64,000 nt of DNA from Senimuribacter sp049852125 (GTDB lineage Bacteria > Bacillota > Clostridia > Peptostreptococcales > Anaerovoracaceae), in NCBI RefSeq assembly GCF_049852125.1, contig NZ_CP187532.1, positions 682,001 through 746,000 of the forward strand, given 5' to 3'. The translations under genes and the position numbers were made by a program. The notes under the pieces were generated by a model. The model worked only from the letters and a program-made list of their open reading frames with translations. It searched no databases and was not told the DNA's origin. Shown here in pieces: positions 35,099-43,117 of the stretch (position 1 is the stretch's first letter; each line of letters opens with the position of its first letter).

Positions 35099-36682
35099 AT
35101 GAAGATAACGGTAAATGACTGTTTGGGTTTGGAAGCATTCAGCCCCAGCATTCTGGCGGCAGGAAAGAGAAATATCGGAAATAGGGTTCGTTCAGTTTCA
35201 GTTATGGACGCGCCTGATCTTGAAACTGCTCTGCGCAACAATGGCGTCAGAGAACAGATCGTTCTTACCTCCTTTTATACAATGTTGGGTCGTGAAAAGC
35301 TGCAGTGTGAGGTTGTAAAAGGTCTGGCGAAGGCCGGTGTCAGCGCTCTGGCGATATTTCATGTTGAAAACGGTTTAACCGGAGCAGACAGCGAGGTTAT
35401 TGAAACCGCGGAGCAGGTGGGATTGCCCCTTATTGTGATTCCTAAGAATAACAAGGCGGAGTATTCCGATGCCATTGAGCAGATTATGGATAAACTGCTG
35501 TACGGCGATAATTTCAAGAACAGTCTGATCAACAATACGATCTATCATCTGTTAAACTTTGAGAAATACAAGACGTTTCATTCAGCCTTGCGCGAAGCCG
35601 CTGTGAGCAATGATTTTCAGGTAGTTCTCCTGTCAAAGGATTTCAACCCGATTTTGTCTATTGAAACCAGACAACGTACGACGATTGCCGATGCCATTCG
35701 ACTGGGTAAGGAGAGAGACGTAGAAAAAGCAGGCATTTATACGTTTATCGATGTGAACGGTGTTCTAACTTATTGGGGACCGATTACCATAAATAAGGAG
35801 AAATACTTTCTCTTTATTGTGGATAATGAAGATAACTACTCTGCCGGTGAGATTACAAAGCTGTCGGAGATTATCGAGCTGGCCATGGGTATGTGGAAGT
35901 ATACCCCGGAGAGAGACGTGCGGGCAGAATTGATAAAAGCATTGATTCGCGGCAACAAATCTCTTGCTTATTCTCTGAAAGACGAGATGAACATTAAAGC
36001 GGACAATATTCTGAGCGTGTTCTATGCCAAGGGAATTGAAACCAACCAGGGCAATGCTGTAATCAGTGAATTCGAGAAAAAAGAAAACATTGAAGTTTTG
36101 AGAATCACAGAGGGAGAAGAAACCTACGGTATGATTCTTAAAAATGGTGAAAAGAAAGAAGATGATGAGATTTCACAGAAGACCAGCTGCATTCTTCTCT
36201 TTGATAAGCTGAAGGAGGGCAGCAAGACGGTGCGTATTTTCCATGCTACTGGCGTGGACGGTATAGAGGGCGCAGGAGACGCCTTCCGTCTGATCAGTGA
36301 AACGTGGACCTTTGTGGAAAACGTATTTCCATATAAGCGAGTATTTACCAAGTATGAACTGGCTCTGGTATCGAACTGTATCAATTTGCAGGTGCAGGGC
36401 GGTTATCTGAAAAAAAATTACATGGATCTCCTTGAACCTTTCCGGAGAGAGATGGGAGAGAATAAGGCGAAACAGCTTTTGGAAACTTTAGAAACCTTTG
36501 TATTGGATGCAGGAATGAACAGCGGGAAAACCAGTGAATTTATGGGCATCCATACGAATACGGTACAGTATAGACTGAAACGAATCAACGAAGTATTGGG
36601 TGCGGAAATCACCGGAAACCGAGTAATACCGGGATTGACCATGGCTCTGGCGTTGAAACGGCTGGACCGGGTAGTAAAATAG
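35099..36682 (+). CDS. PucR-family transcriptional regulator
   Basis: 527 residues. The N-terminal 125 are the PucR/purine-catabolism regulator domain (ITVNDCLGLEAF, ETALRNNGVREQIVLTSFYTM, KAGVSALAIFHV). A middle region of about 300 residues is GGDEF/CdaR-like without clear motifs. The C-terminal helix-turn-helix is the PucR type: TSEFMGIHTNTVQYRLKRINEVLG (about residues 480-503). Such proteins usually activate catabolic genes for purines, amino acids or similar compounds. It begins 9 bp after ftsH and runs into coaX, so a housekeeping role is also possible; no target site was found. Confidence 0.87.
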   Translation: MKITVNDCLGLEAFSPSILAAGKRNIGNRVRSVSVMDAPDLETALRNNGVREQIVLTSFYTMLGREKLQCEVVKGLAKAGVSALAIFHVENGLTGADSEVIETAEQVGLPLIVIPKNNKAEYSDAIEQIMDKLLYGDNFKNSLINNTIYHLLNFEKYKTFHSALREAAVSNDFQVVLLSKDFNPILSIETRQRTTIADAIRLGKERDVEKAGIYTFIDVNGVLTYWGPITINKEKYFLFIVDNEDNYSAGEITKLSEIIELAMGMWKYTPERDVRAELIKALIRGNKSLAYSLKDEMNIKADNILSVFYAKGIETNQGNAVISEFEKKENIEVLRITEGEETYGMILKNGEKKEDDEISQKTSCILLFDKLKEGSKTVRIFHATGVDGIEGAGDAFRLISETWTFVENVFPYKRVFTKYELALVSNCINLQVQGGYLKKNYMDLLEPFRREMGENKAKQLLETLETFVLDAGMNSGKTSEFMGIHTNTVQYRLKRINEVLGAEITGNRVIPGLTMALALKRLDRVVK

Positions 36683-36703
36683 AATAGATTTGGAGAAGAA
36701 ACA

Positions 36704-37528
36704 ATGCTTTTAGCTTTTGATGTTGGTAACAGCAATATCGTACTGGGACTTTTTAAAGACGGTAAGCTGATCACCAATTGGAGAATCAAAACCGACACCA
36801 ACAAAAGTGCCGATGAGTATGGCATGATTGTAAATCAGCTTTTTCAATATGAAGGGCTGAAGACTTCGGACGTGGAAGACGTCATTATTTCTACTGTAGT
36901 GCCTTCCGTGCTGTTTACCCTGCAGCACCTGTCCATGAAATATTTTAACAAGCGTGCGATTACAGTGGAATCTGGTGTGAAGACGGGGCTTATCGTCAAA
37001 TATGACAACCCGAAACAGGTGGGAGCGGACCGAATTGTCAATGCGGTCGCCGCTTACCATAAGTATGGCGGCCCACTGATCATCATCGATTTCGGTACGG
37101 CTACTACATTTTGTGCCATCACCGAGAAGGCTGAGTACCTGGGCGGATCTATCGCGCCGGGTCTGAAGATATCCTCAGAGGCACTTTTTGAGAAAACATC
37201 CAAGCTGCCGAAGGTAGAACTGGAGGAACCGGGGCAAACGATCTGCAAGAATACGATTCAGAGTATGCAGTCGGGACTGGTCTATGGACATATGGGTATG
37301 GTAGACTATATCGTTCGCATGATGAAAAAGGAATTGGAAGCTATTACAGAATCCGGGCGGCCTGTTACAGTAGTAGCTACCGGCGGATTGTCTACTTTGA
37401 TCGACGGCGGCGTAGATTGTATTGATTATGTGGATAAGATGTTGACGCTGGAAGGTCTGGAATTGATCTATCAAAAAAATAAGAAACCGCCGAGACCATG
37501 TGGAAAAGGAAAAAAGGAACATGAGTAA
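36704..37528 (+). CDS. coaX: Type III pantothenate kinase
   Basis: 274 residues; phosphorylates pantothenate, first step of coenzyme A synthesis. ASKHA-fold motifs: LLAFDVGNSNIVLGLF (phosphate loop, residues 2-17), NPKQVGADRIVNAVAAYHKYG with the catalytic Asp, IIDFGTATTFCAI and GGSIAPGLKISSEALF, then ATGGLSTL near the end. Slightly longer than the Bacillus enzyme owing to a basic tail (PPRPCGKGKKEHE). Ends in an 8-bp overlap with dusB. Confidence 0.96.
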   Translation: MLLAFDVGNSNIVLGLFKDGKLITNWRIKTDTNKSADEYGMIVNQLFQYEGLKTSDVEDVIISTVVPSVLFTLQHLSMKYFNKRAITVESGVKTGLIVKYDNPKQVGADRIVNAVAAYHKYGGPLIIIDFGTATTFCAITEKAEYLGGSIAPGLKISSEALFEKTSKLPKVELEEPGQTICKNTIQSMQSGLVYGHMGMVDYIVRMMKKELEAITESGRPVTVVATGGLSTLIDGGVDCIDYVDKMLTLEGLELIYQKNKKPPRPCGKGKKEHE

Positions 37529-38486
37529 GAGAGCTTTAAACATAGGAAATGTCCAGTTGGATAATCCGTTTATTCTGGCTCCCCTTGCAGGTATTACAGA
37601 CGCTCCCACTCGCAGGATTTGCCGCGAGATGGGGGCGGCTTTGGTATATTCGGAGATGGTCAGCGGCAAGGGACTGTATTATGGTGGTGCGCGAACCAGA
37701 GAATTACTGTATTTATATGAGGAGGAAAAGCCTGTAGCATTTCAGATCTTTGGCAGCGAGCCTGATATCATGGCGGCTGCCGCGCGGGAATTAGAATCCT
37801 GCGGCAACGCTATTCTGGACATCAATATGGGTTGTCCTGTACCAAAAATCGTTAAAAACGGAGAAGGCTCTGCGTTGCTCCGAAATTTGGATTTGATTTA
37901 TGAGCTGATTTCTGCAATGGTGAGGAACACACAAAAGCCTGTGACAGCTAAGATTCGAATTGGTTTTGACACCTCGTCTATCAATGCGGTGGAAACAGCA
38001 AAGGCTATTGAGGCTGGTGGCGCCGCGGCAGTAGCAGTACATGGACGAACCAGAGAACAGTATTACAGTGGAAGGGCGGATTGGAGCCAGATCGCGGCAG
38101 TAAAGGAGGCGGTATCTATTCCCGTTATCGGTAACGGCGATGTAACGGATGCGGCTTCCGGCATGCGGATGATCGCTGAAACTGGCTGTGATTTTGTTAT
38201 GGTGGGCAGAGGCGCTCTTGGAAATCCCTGGATTTTCCGCGAACTGACCGCAGCATGGAGAAAAGAGGAAGCGCCGCCGCTTCCAGATATTAACGAAAAA
38301 AAACAGATGATGTTGCGGCATTTTGGTGATATGATAGAGCTAAAGGGCGAGTACGTGGCAGTGCGCGAAATGCGTAAGTATATGGGATGGTACCTAAAGG
38401 GACTGCCTGGCAGCGCTGCACTAAGGGGTAGGGTGAATCAGATCAATGATCCTGAAGAACTCGTCCAAGCTATAGGAGGATTGTGA
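37521..38486 (+). CDS. dusB: tRNA-dihydrouridine synthase
   Basis: 321 residues, FMN-dependent. Motifs: FILAPLAGITDAPTRRICRE (FMN-binding start, about residues 17-36), LDINMGCPVPKIVKNGEGSALL with the catalytic Cys, PVTAKIRIGFD, AVAVHGRTREQYYSGRADW and VIGNGDVTD. ATG 37521 follows AAAAAGGA and lies in the end of coaX, so the two are coupled. The Clostridial enzymes are of the DusB type, which sets U17 or nearby positions; the exact site is not known here. Confidence 0.94.
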   Translation: MSKRALNIGNVQLDNPFILAPLAGITDAPTRRICREMGAALVYSEMVSGKGLYYGGARTRELLYLYEEEKPVAFQIFGSEPDIMAAAARELESCGNAILDINMGCPVPKIVKNGEGSALLRNLDLIYELISAMVRNTQKPVTAKIRIGFDTSSINAVETAKAIEAGGAAAVAVHGRTREQYYSGRADWSQIAAVKEAVSIPVIGNGDVTDAASGMRMIAETGCDFVMVGRGALGNPWIFRELTAAWRKEEAPPLPDINEKKQMMLRHFGDMIELKGEYVAVREMRKYMGWYLKGLPGSAALRGRVNQINDPEELVQAIGGL

Positions 38487-38487
38487 T

Positions 38488-39729
38488 ATGAAAAGAATGA
38501 GACGTATTTTTGCCGGATGCTTGATTCTGACCATGGTTATGATAACATCTGCAGCGCCGACTTTTGCCGGCATTATGGACGAGGTGGGAAAAACTAACTC
38601 TATGGCCATGGTTATGGTAGAAAATGCAAATTGTGAAATGCTGCCTGAATTGGATGATTTAACAGTACATATTTCATCAAAGGAGGCTGGCATCGATATA
38701 CAGATACCGGTAGACAAAATTACGGAAGACGAAGATTTTCTGTGCATGTGGCTTGGCGTTCCGTCAGAAAAGATCAGCGATGAAATGATGAAGAAGCTGG
38801 CGGAGATTCAGGGCAAAGTAGATCTGCAGGATGTAGGCGAGACCCTGGATGACTTGAATAATCTGCTGAATAAATTTCAGGTACAGGTGAAAGGCCTGCC
38901 GGAAGATCATTATGTGGCGACAGGCGGCGCTTTGGTCATCACCAACGAAATATACAAGCAGGCGATTGATATTCTGCGTCAGGCGTTAAAGGAAAATGGC
39001 ATGGAATTTGACAGTTTTTCCGAATTGATTGAGAAGCTTTTGGCAGACGCTGATCTGACGCTGGATGATATCTTTGATACATCGGATATGACAGAGGAAG
39101 ATTGGGCAGATCTTGAGAAAATAGGTTTTACCAAAGAGGATCTTGCGCTGCTGAAGGATATGATCATCAATATTGACCAGGTAATCGATTACCTTTGCAG
39201 TGAAGATTTCACGGGTGTTCTTATTGCGGGAGTATATCTGACGTGTGATTGTCCGGAATTGACAGAGTACCAGATTCAGCACAGATATTATGAGCGGCAG
39301 AACGGCAAGCTGAAATTGGTAGGCGTTTCTCACGAAGGCGAATATGACGCGGAATTTGAGGAGTATTATCTTACCGGTGAAACCGGAACTGTGATCAGAG
39401 CAAAGGATTTCAGAAAGACTAATTATAAAGGAAAGTCCTATGATTACATGGGAAGCTATGATGACATTGCACTGTATGACGGATGGAAGCACCATGAGAT
39501 GAAGTCCTTTGTACTGGGTGAGGATTTGGTCAACGGATTAGTGCTCCGCTATGTTATCGATAAGGGAGACAGTCCGGCAATAAACGGAACAGACGGCGAA
39601 AACGATCTGAACCATGGCGGCGCGCCGCAGACAGGAGACAATACGCCACTGGGTATATACATCGCGTTGTTTGTTGCTGCCGCAGCCGCAACGGGCGCAG
39701 CTGTTGTATATAAGAAAAAGAGAAAGTGA
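38488..39729 (+). CDS. Secreted, probably wall-anchored surface protein
   Basis: 413 residues, not recognised as a whole. A signal peptide (KRMRRIFAGCLILTMVMITSAAPTFAG) is followed by a large acidic outside region with an Asp/Leu-rich segment (LDDIFDTSDMTEEDWADLEKIGFT, about 190-215). The C-terminus has the layout of a sortase signal: APQTGDN, a hydrophobic helix (LGIYIALFVAAAAATGAAVVY) and KKKRK. PQTGD variants of LPxTG are frequent in Clostridia. It begins one base after dusB, so it is transcribed with the housekeeping genes. No sortase gene is in the window. Confidence 0.72.
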   Translation: MKRMRRIFAGCLILTMVMITSAAPTFAGIMDEVGKTNSMAMVMVENANCEMLPELDDLTVHISSKEAGIDIQIPVDKITEDEDFLCMWLGVPSEKISDEMMKKLAEIQGKVDLQDVGETLDDLNNLLNKFQVQVKGLPEDHYVATGGALVITNEIYKQAIDILRQALKENGMEFDSFSELIEKLLADADLTLDDIFDTSDMTEEDWADLEKIGFTKEDLALLKDMIINIDQVIDYLCSEDFTGVLIAGVYLTCDCPELTEYQIQHRYYERQNGKLKLVGVSHEGEYDAEFEEYYLTGETGTVIRAKDFRKTNYKGKSYDYMGSYDDIALYDGWKHHEMKSFVLGEDLVNGLVLRYVIDKGDSPAINGTDGENDLNHGGAPQTGDNTPLGIYIALFVAAAAATGAAVVYKKKRK

Positions 39730-39732
39730 GAA

Positions 39733-39843
39733 CCCCACCCTTCCACGAAGCGAAGCTTCGGGTGGGTACCCGGGAACTTTGTTGTCCTCGGACAACAAAG
39801 CAGAAAATAGTTTCAGGCTTTGAGCGTCTGAAACTATTTTTTT
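39733..39843 (+). terminator. Three consecutive hairpins ending in an intrinsic terminator
   Basis: CCCACCC/GGTGGG with inner GAAGC/GCTTC (39734-39766); CTTTGTTGTCC/GGACAACAAAG, an exact 11-bp stem (39777-39800); and AATAGTTTCAG/CTGAAACTATT followed by T7 (39806-39843). The last is a clear intrinsic terminator. Confidence 0.85.
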
Positions 39844-39917
39844 GGGTATCATTTTTATATAGCGATTGATGAGCATAATAATCGTATTATTACAGACAAA
39901 ACTTTTAGGAGGAGAAC

Positions 39918-40400
39918 ATGGCGACAAAGATAGGCATTATTTCTGACACACACGGGCTTCTGCGGCCTGAGGTACTGGACGCCCTTGAAAGCTGTGATTG
40001 TATCATTCATGGGGGCGATATCAACAGGCAGGAAATTATAGACGCCCTGCAGGAAATAGCGCCGCTTTATGTGGTAAGAGGCAATAATGATAAGGAGTGG
40101 GCGGAACATTTGCCACATCATTTAGTATTTGTCATAGAGGGATGTAGATTTTTTCTGGTGCATAATAAGAAGGATGTACCGAAGAATCTGGAAGATGTGG
40201 ATGTTGTTGTATTCGGCCATTCACATAAATACTTTCAACAAAGTGTGGACGGCAGACTGTGGCTCAATCCGGGAAGCTGCGGCAAGCGTCGTTTTGATCA
40301 GGAGATTACCTTTGCTGTCATGACCGTGGAGGGAAGGAACACAGTTGTGGAGAAAATTGCGATAGCAGTAGGGCAAGGAAAAGCGGTTAACCTTTGCTAG
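39918..40400 (+). CDS. YfcE/MJ0936-type metallophosphoesterase
   Basis: 160 residues of the calcineurin-like phosphoesterase fold: KIGIISDTHGLLRPEV (DxH), IIHGGDIN, VVRGNNDKEW, FLVHNKK and VVFGHSHKYFQ carry the dinuclear metal ligands. Family members hydrolyse phosphodiesters. The last residues (GQGKAVNLC) appear to be encoded by the edge of a repeat unit: the same GQ-KAVNL coding sequence recurs at 40646-40673. The gene's original 3' end may thus have been altered by recombination. ATG follows AGGAGGAG. Confidence 0.88.
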   Translation: MATKIGIISDTHGLLRPEVLDALESCDCIIHGGDINRQEIIDALQEIAPLYVVRGNNDKEWAEHLPHHLVFVIEGCRFFLVHNKKDVPKNLEDVDVVVFGHSHKYFQQSVDGRLWLNPGSCGKRRFDQEITFAVMTVEGRNTVVEKIAIAVGQGKAVNLC

Positions 40401-40583
40401 AATAAGAATCACAATTTCCATAAAAAAGTAACTGCCTTGAGCTTGTAACTTTGGCAGTTATTCGTAAACTGCTAGGTTAGCCGTTTTCAACGGCTTTCCT
40501 TTTGACGCCAATATGCCATAAAGAAGAAAATTCAATAGAGAAATCGAATTTTTCACACGACGCGGGCTGTGTGGATTTTCTTC
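40385..40583 (+). repeat. Copy 1 of a ~200-bp direct repeat (small-peptide/hairpin unit)
   Basis: Closely matches 40731-40930. Shared parts in order: the end of a small reading frame (RITI-IKK stop), TAACTGCC/GGCAGTTA stem (40429-40460), AGCCGTT-TTC-AACGGCT stem (40479-40495), CCATAAAGAAGA..AATTCAATAGA, and a CACA/TGTGTGGATTTT hairpin. Copy 1 lacks the start of the peptide frame; a deletion between TTAACCTT and TTACCTTTG explains this. Confidence 0.85.
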
Positions 40584-40714
40584 GTCAAGAGATAGATTTT
40601 CAGTGGCATCCTTCTATGAAAAATGATATAATGAACTTGTCAAGAGGACAAGCGAAAGCGGTTAACCTTCCCCGAAACTCGAAAGGGGTTTTGGACTAAA
40701 AGGAAGGTGGTAAT

Positions 40715-40774
40715 ATGATGAGAATTACAATTACCTTTGGTAGAGTAAGAATCACTATTTACATAAAAAAATAA
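40715..40774 (+). CDS. Small cationic peptide MMRITITFGRVRITIYIKK
   Basis: Nineteen codons starting at ATG 40715 behind AAGGAAGGTGG, with a second ATG at 40718. The product alternates hydrophobic and polar or basic residues, which suggests a beta-strand amphipathic peptide. Upstream RNA after a TATAAT box (40627-40632) can form CTTGTC/GACAAG and CCCC/GGGG hairpins; downstream the stop codon is part of a terminator-like stem. The C-terminus is conserved in the truncated copy after yfcE (RIRITISIKK). Function unknown; a signalling or toxin peptide, or simply a leader, are options. Confidence 0.45.
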   Translation: MMRITITFGRVRITIYIKK

Positions 40775-40930
40775 CTGCCCTGAGCTTGCAACCTTGGCAG
40801 TTATCTTTTAACTGATAGGTTAGCCGTTTTCAACGGCTTTCCTCTTGACACCAATATACCATAAAGAAGAACAAAATTCAATAGAAAAATCGAACTTTCC
40901 ACATGGCGCACTACTGTGTGGATTTTTTTT
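40731..40930 (+). repeat. Copy 2 of the ~200-bp direct repeat
   Basis: Matches 40385-40583. Includes the stem TAACTGCC (40772-40779)/GGCAGTTA (40797-40804) followed by TCTTTT, and AGCCGTT/AACGGCT (40822-40838) followed by TTCCTCTT. Its last hairpin, TCCACA...TGTGGATTTTTTT, also opens the leader of the helicase gene. Confidence 0.85.
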
Positions 40931-41225
40931 CTGCTTAAAATCCAAACCTCTTCAAAATTAAAAATTACAATAAAATCCAGATATAATATTTATAGAAGAT
41001 GGAAAAGGAAAGAAAAATGCGTCAGGCATATTTTCAGTAAACCAATTCTAGTGTTGAAATCTGCGGCAATTCTGCCGTCTGAAAATAGTGGAGACTTCCC
41101 TACTAAACGTATACATATATGTAGAAGTAATACTTCTTAATATTTTTCTCTGCGGCACTGCCGTTATATTGATAGATATGTGAAGCGTTGGTAGATAGCC
41201 CCTGCCGACGCTTCTTTTTTTGTCA
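40900..41225 (+). promoter_or_regulatory. Leader 1: attenuator-like region before the helicase gene
   Basis: Homologous to 48524-48840. In order: TCCACA/TGTGGA terminator of the previous unit; a -10 TATAAT at 40982-40987; a 7-codon frame MRQAYFQ (41017-41040); a long stem from ATTTTCAG to CTGAAAAT with inner CTGCGGC/GCCG pairing; the conserved stretch TATACATATATGTAGAAGTA; a GCGGC-ACT-GCCGT hairpin; and a terminator GAAGCGT (41182-41188)/ACGCTTC (41208-41214) with T7, 33 bp before the gene. This is the build of a transcription attenuator. Confidence 0.65.
41017..41040 (+). CDS. Leader peptide MRQAYFQ
   Basis: Seven codons behind AAAAGGAAAG, about 30 bp after the -10 box. The start RQA-F is shared with the reading frame at the same place in leader 2. 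The stop codon precedes or touches the following stem, as in peptide-controlled attenuators. Confidence 0.45.
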   Translation: MRQAYFQ

Positions 41226-41254
41226 CCTTCAAGTCAAAGAAGGAGGATTTTCTT

Positions 41255-42430
41255 TTGATTGGAGAAAAGTATTTAAGTGAAGCAGTCCACGCCGAAGAAA
41301 TCAAAGCAGGGCAGTTAAATTTGGTGAAAGCGCCAGTGGGTGCAGGCAAAACCACATGGGCATTGAATACCCTTGCAGAAGAAGTCACAGATAAACACAG
41401 AATGGTATATCTCATTGATACAGTCAATGGAAAACAGCAACTACTTAGAAATGAGAATACAACTTTCTATGATAGAGACTGGCAGGAGATTGTAAACAGC
41501 GGTATTGTATATTTTGGAGAGAAGAAGGTAGTTGTAATGACTTATGCAAAGTTTGGGGTACTAGCGGAAAAGTATCCGAAGTTTGGCTTTGACTTTGAGT
41601 TGATTCTTTGTGACGAAATCCATAATCTAATTCGATTCAATACCTTTACCCAGAATAATCCCAATGACAAAAGATGGCACGCAATAGCGAAGAAACGCAT
41701 AGAGGAAATTATTCTAAAGTCAGCAAAGACAAAAGTGATAGGACTATCCGCCACGCCAGATAGGGCAGAGAAAGCGTTTTCTGCGCCAGTCCATAGAATC
41801 ACAGTAGATAAAGAGGTCAGGGAATTTGAAACGAAAGCAGAATACAACTATTCTAATTTGGAGTACCTGATAGAGAGTATGCCAAAAGGAAAAGTTGGAC
41901 TTGTCTATGTGGCGCGCATTACACAGATGAAAAGACTTGTTGAAATGATAAAAGCAAAAGGTTTACACTGTGTAGCGGTTTGGAGCATCAACAACAAGGA
42001 CAATCCAATGACAGAAGAACAGCTTGCGGCGCGCGACTATATCATCAATCAAGAGCAGTTGCCGCCAGACTATGATGTGGTGATTATCAATGCCAGTTCG
42101 GAAACTTCTATCAATATTAGAGGAAAAATCGACTATATTGTGATTCATACGACAGAGGAAGAAGTCAGAACACAGGTCAGAGGAAGATATAGAGATGATT
42201 TAGAGGAACTCTATTTATACGATAAAGAATCGTTGGAAGTCCCAGAAGAATTTCTTAATGTGCCCCTTTTTAAAGAAGATAAAGATGCTCTTTGTGAAAT
42301 ATTGCGGCGGACTGATGAATTTAAGCGATTAGTTAAATGGACGAAAACAAAAGAAAAGTTATTAGAAGAAGGATATGAGATAACGGAGAAAAGATACAAC
42401 AATAGGCGTTATGCGATTATATCTCTTTAA
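41255..42430 (+). CDS. DEAD/DEAH-box helicase-like protein of mobile elements
   Basis: 391 residues, superfamily 2. Walker A KAPVGAGKTTWALNTL (about residues 24-39), DEAH-like ILCDEIHNL (about 113-121), motif III GLSATPDRAEK (about 155), and in the second half QVRGRYRDDLEELYLY (motif VI-like Arg) after NIRGKIDYIVIHTT. Start is TTG 41255 behind AAGGAGG. Short for a helicase and typical of small Firmicute plasmids and integrative elements, where it may help replication. It is preceded by the attenuator-like leader 1 and followed by the right end of element A. Confidence 0.75.
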   Translation: MIGEKYLSEAVHAEEIKAGQLNLVKAPVGAGKTTWALNTLAEEVTDKHRMVYLIDTVNGKQQLLRNENTTFYDRDWQEIVNSGIVYFGEKKVVVMTYAKFGVLAEKYPKFGFDFELILCDEIHNLIRFNTFTQNNPNDKRWHAIAKKRIEEIILKSAKTKVIGLSATPDRAEKAFSAPVHRITVDKEVREFETKAEYNYSNLEYLIESMPKGKVGLVYVARITQMKRLVEMIKAKGLHCVAVWSINNKDNPMTEEQLAARDYIINQEQLPPDYDVVIINASSETSINIRGKIDYIVIHTTEEEVRTQVRGRYRDDLEELYLYDKESLEVPEEFLNVPLFKEDKDALCEILRRTDEFKRLVKWTKTKEKLLEEGYEITEKRYNNRRYAIISL

Positions 42431-42473
42431 CTGCCAATTTTTGTTGCTTCTATATATAAGGAGGTAGCATTTT

Positions 42474-42673
42474 TTGGCAGATTTGTTCGAGGGGCGAGTT
42501 GGGCAGGTCAGGGACGAATTGCGTTGAAAGATTTTTCTATTTCCCAAAACATACGCCCTTCTTCAATAGAAAAAGAATACAGAACTCAAAGGCATAGCAT
42601 TATATTAGTTATGTCTTTTTTTGGAATTGATACTGCGGCGGCGGTAGGAATTTTGCTTGGTTTTGTTCCTTGA
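42474..42673 (+). CDS. Two tiny overlapping reading frames (17 and 49 codons), tentative
   Basis: Behind AAGGAGG (42459-42464), TTG 42474 opens a 17-codon frame (MADLFEGRVGQVRDELR) ending at 42527. TTG 42524 overlaps its stop and opens a 49-codon frame to 42673, whose product ends in a hydrophobic helix (SIILVMSFFGIDTAAAVGIL). The overlap suggests coupling, but both use TTG starts and could be remnants. Confidence 0.25.
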
Positions 42674-42685
42674 AATCCATAAAAG

Positions 42686-42796
42686 TGTTGAAATTTCAAT
42701 GATTGTGTGGTATAATAAATTTACAGTTTAAAGATTTACAGTTTTCTTTATAAATGAACGTAAATGGGGCAGAGCAGGACTGTAAATTTACAGTTT
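42686..42796. repeat. Right-end repeats of element A
   Basis: TTGAAATTTCAA palindrome (42689-42700 region), TGTGGTATAAT, then TTTACAGTTT at 42720-42729, 42735-42744 and 42787-42796, with an inverted ACTGTAAA at 42779-42786. Clustered repeats near an attachment site are expected arm-type integrase sites. Confidence 0.6.
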
Positions 42797-42832
42797 CAAA
42801 GAAGAATTCCCTGCTTAACTGCCAACTTATTT

Positions 42833-42956
42833 AAAGAAAAAAGGAAGCTCTTTCGAGCTTCCCTATCCTCTAAGTATTGAACTTTCAACAGCTTTGAAGG
42901 AATGATTATTAGCCGAAGTATCTCTTCAGAAGACCTTCAAATGCAGCGCCGTGTCT
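42833..42956 (+). repeat. attL: left copy of the 124-bp perfect direct repeat
   Basis: Identical over 124 bp to 51757-51880, offset 8,924 bp. It contains the rubrerythrin terminator (GGAAGCTC/GAGCTTCC, 42843-42862) and the last 16 codons of the rubrerythrin gene (minus strand, stop at 42909-42911), here without the rest of the gene. This is the signature of site-specific integration into a gene 3' end. Confidence 0.95.
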
Positions 42957-43008
42957 TGCCTCTACATAGGCTACACTGTGACATGTGGGAAGGCTAACAG
43001 TTGAAAAA

Positions 43009-43100
43009 CGTTGGAATTTCAATAAATGTGTTGGATAAAATGACAGTCATATAAACACAAATATAGTTCTTTTTGATGATGTAACAAGAAAAGTTACAAG
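43009..43100. repeat. Left-end repeats of element B
   Basis: GTTGGAATTTCAAT (near 43013) echoes the TTGAAATTTCAA palindrome of the right ends. TGTAAC (43080-43085, inverted GTTACA) and AAGTTACAAG (43091-43100) lie directly before the integrase ribosome-binding site and match the right-end repeats. Confidence 0.65.
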
Positions 43101-43117
43101 TCAAGGAGGATTTTTTT

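Larger units (their letters stand above)
40385..42832. mobile_element. Element A: remnant right-hand part of an integrative element
   Basis: Between yfcE and the left 124-bp repeat lie a duplicated small-peptide unit, an attenuator-like leader, a helicase gene and a right end of the same type as that of element B: TGTTGAAATTTCAA, then TGTGGTATAAT, then clustered short repeats, then the rubrerythrin 3'-end sequence. No integrase or left attachment site is present, so the left part has been lost. Base composition is more AT-rich than the flanks. The left boundary at yfcE is approximate. Confidence 0.6.

Noticed and set aside
40502..40699. 65-codon frame between the repeat copies
   Set aside because: It spans repeat hairpins and the promoter of the small peptide; no ribosome-binding site. 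Its end (GQAKAVNL) is discussed as repeat sequence instead.
40916..41140. 74-codon frame inside leader 1
   Set aside because: It runs through terminator, promoter and attenuator stem and has no counterpart frame in leader 2.
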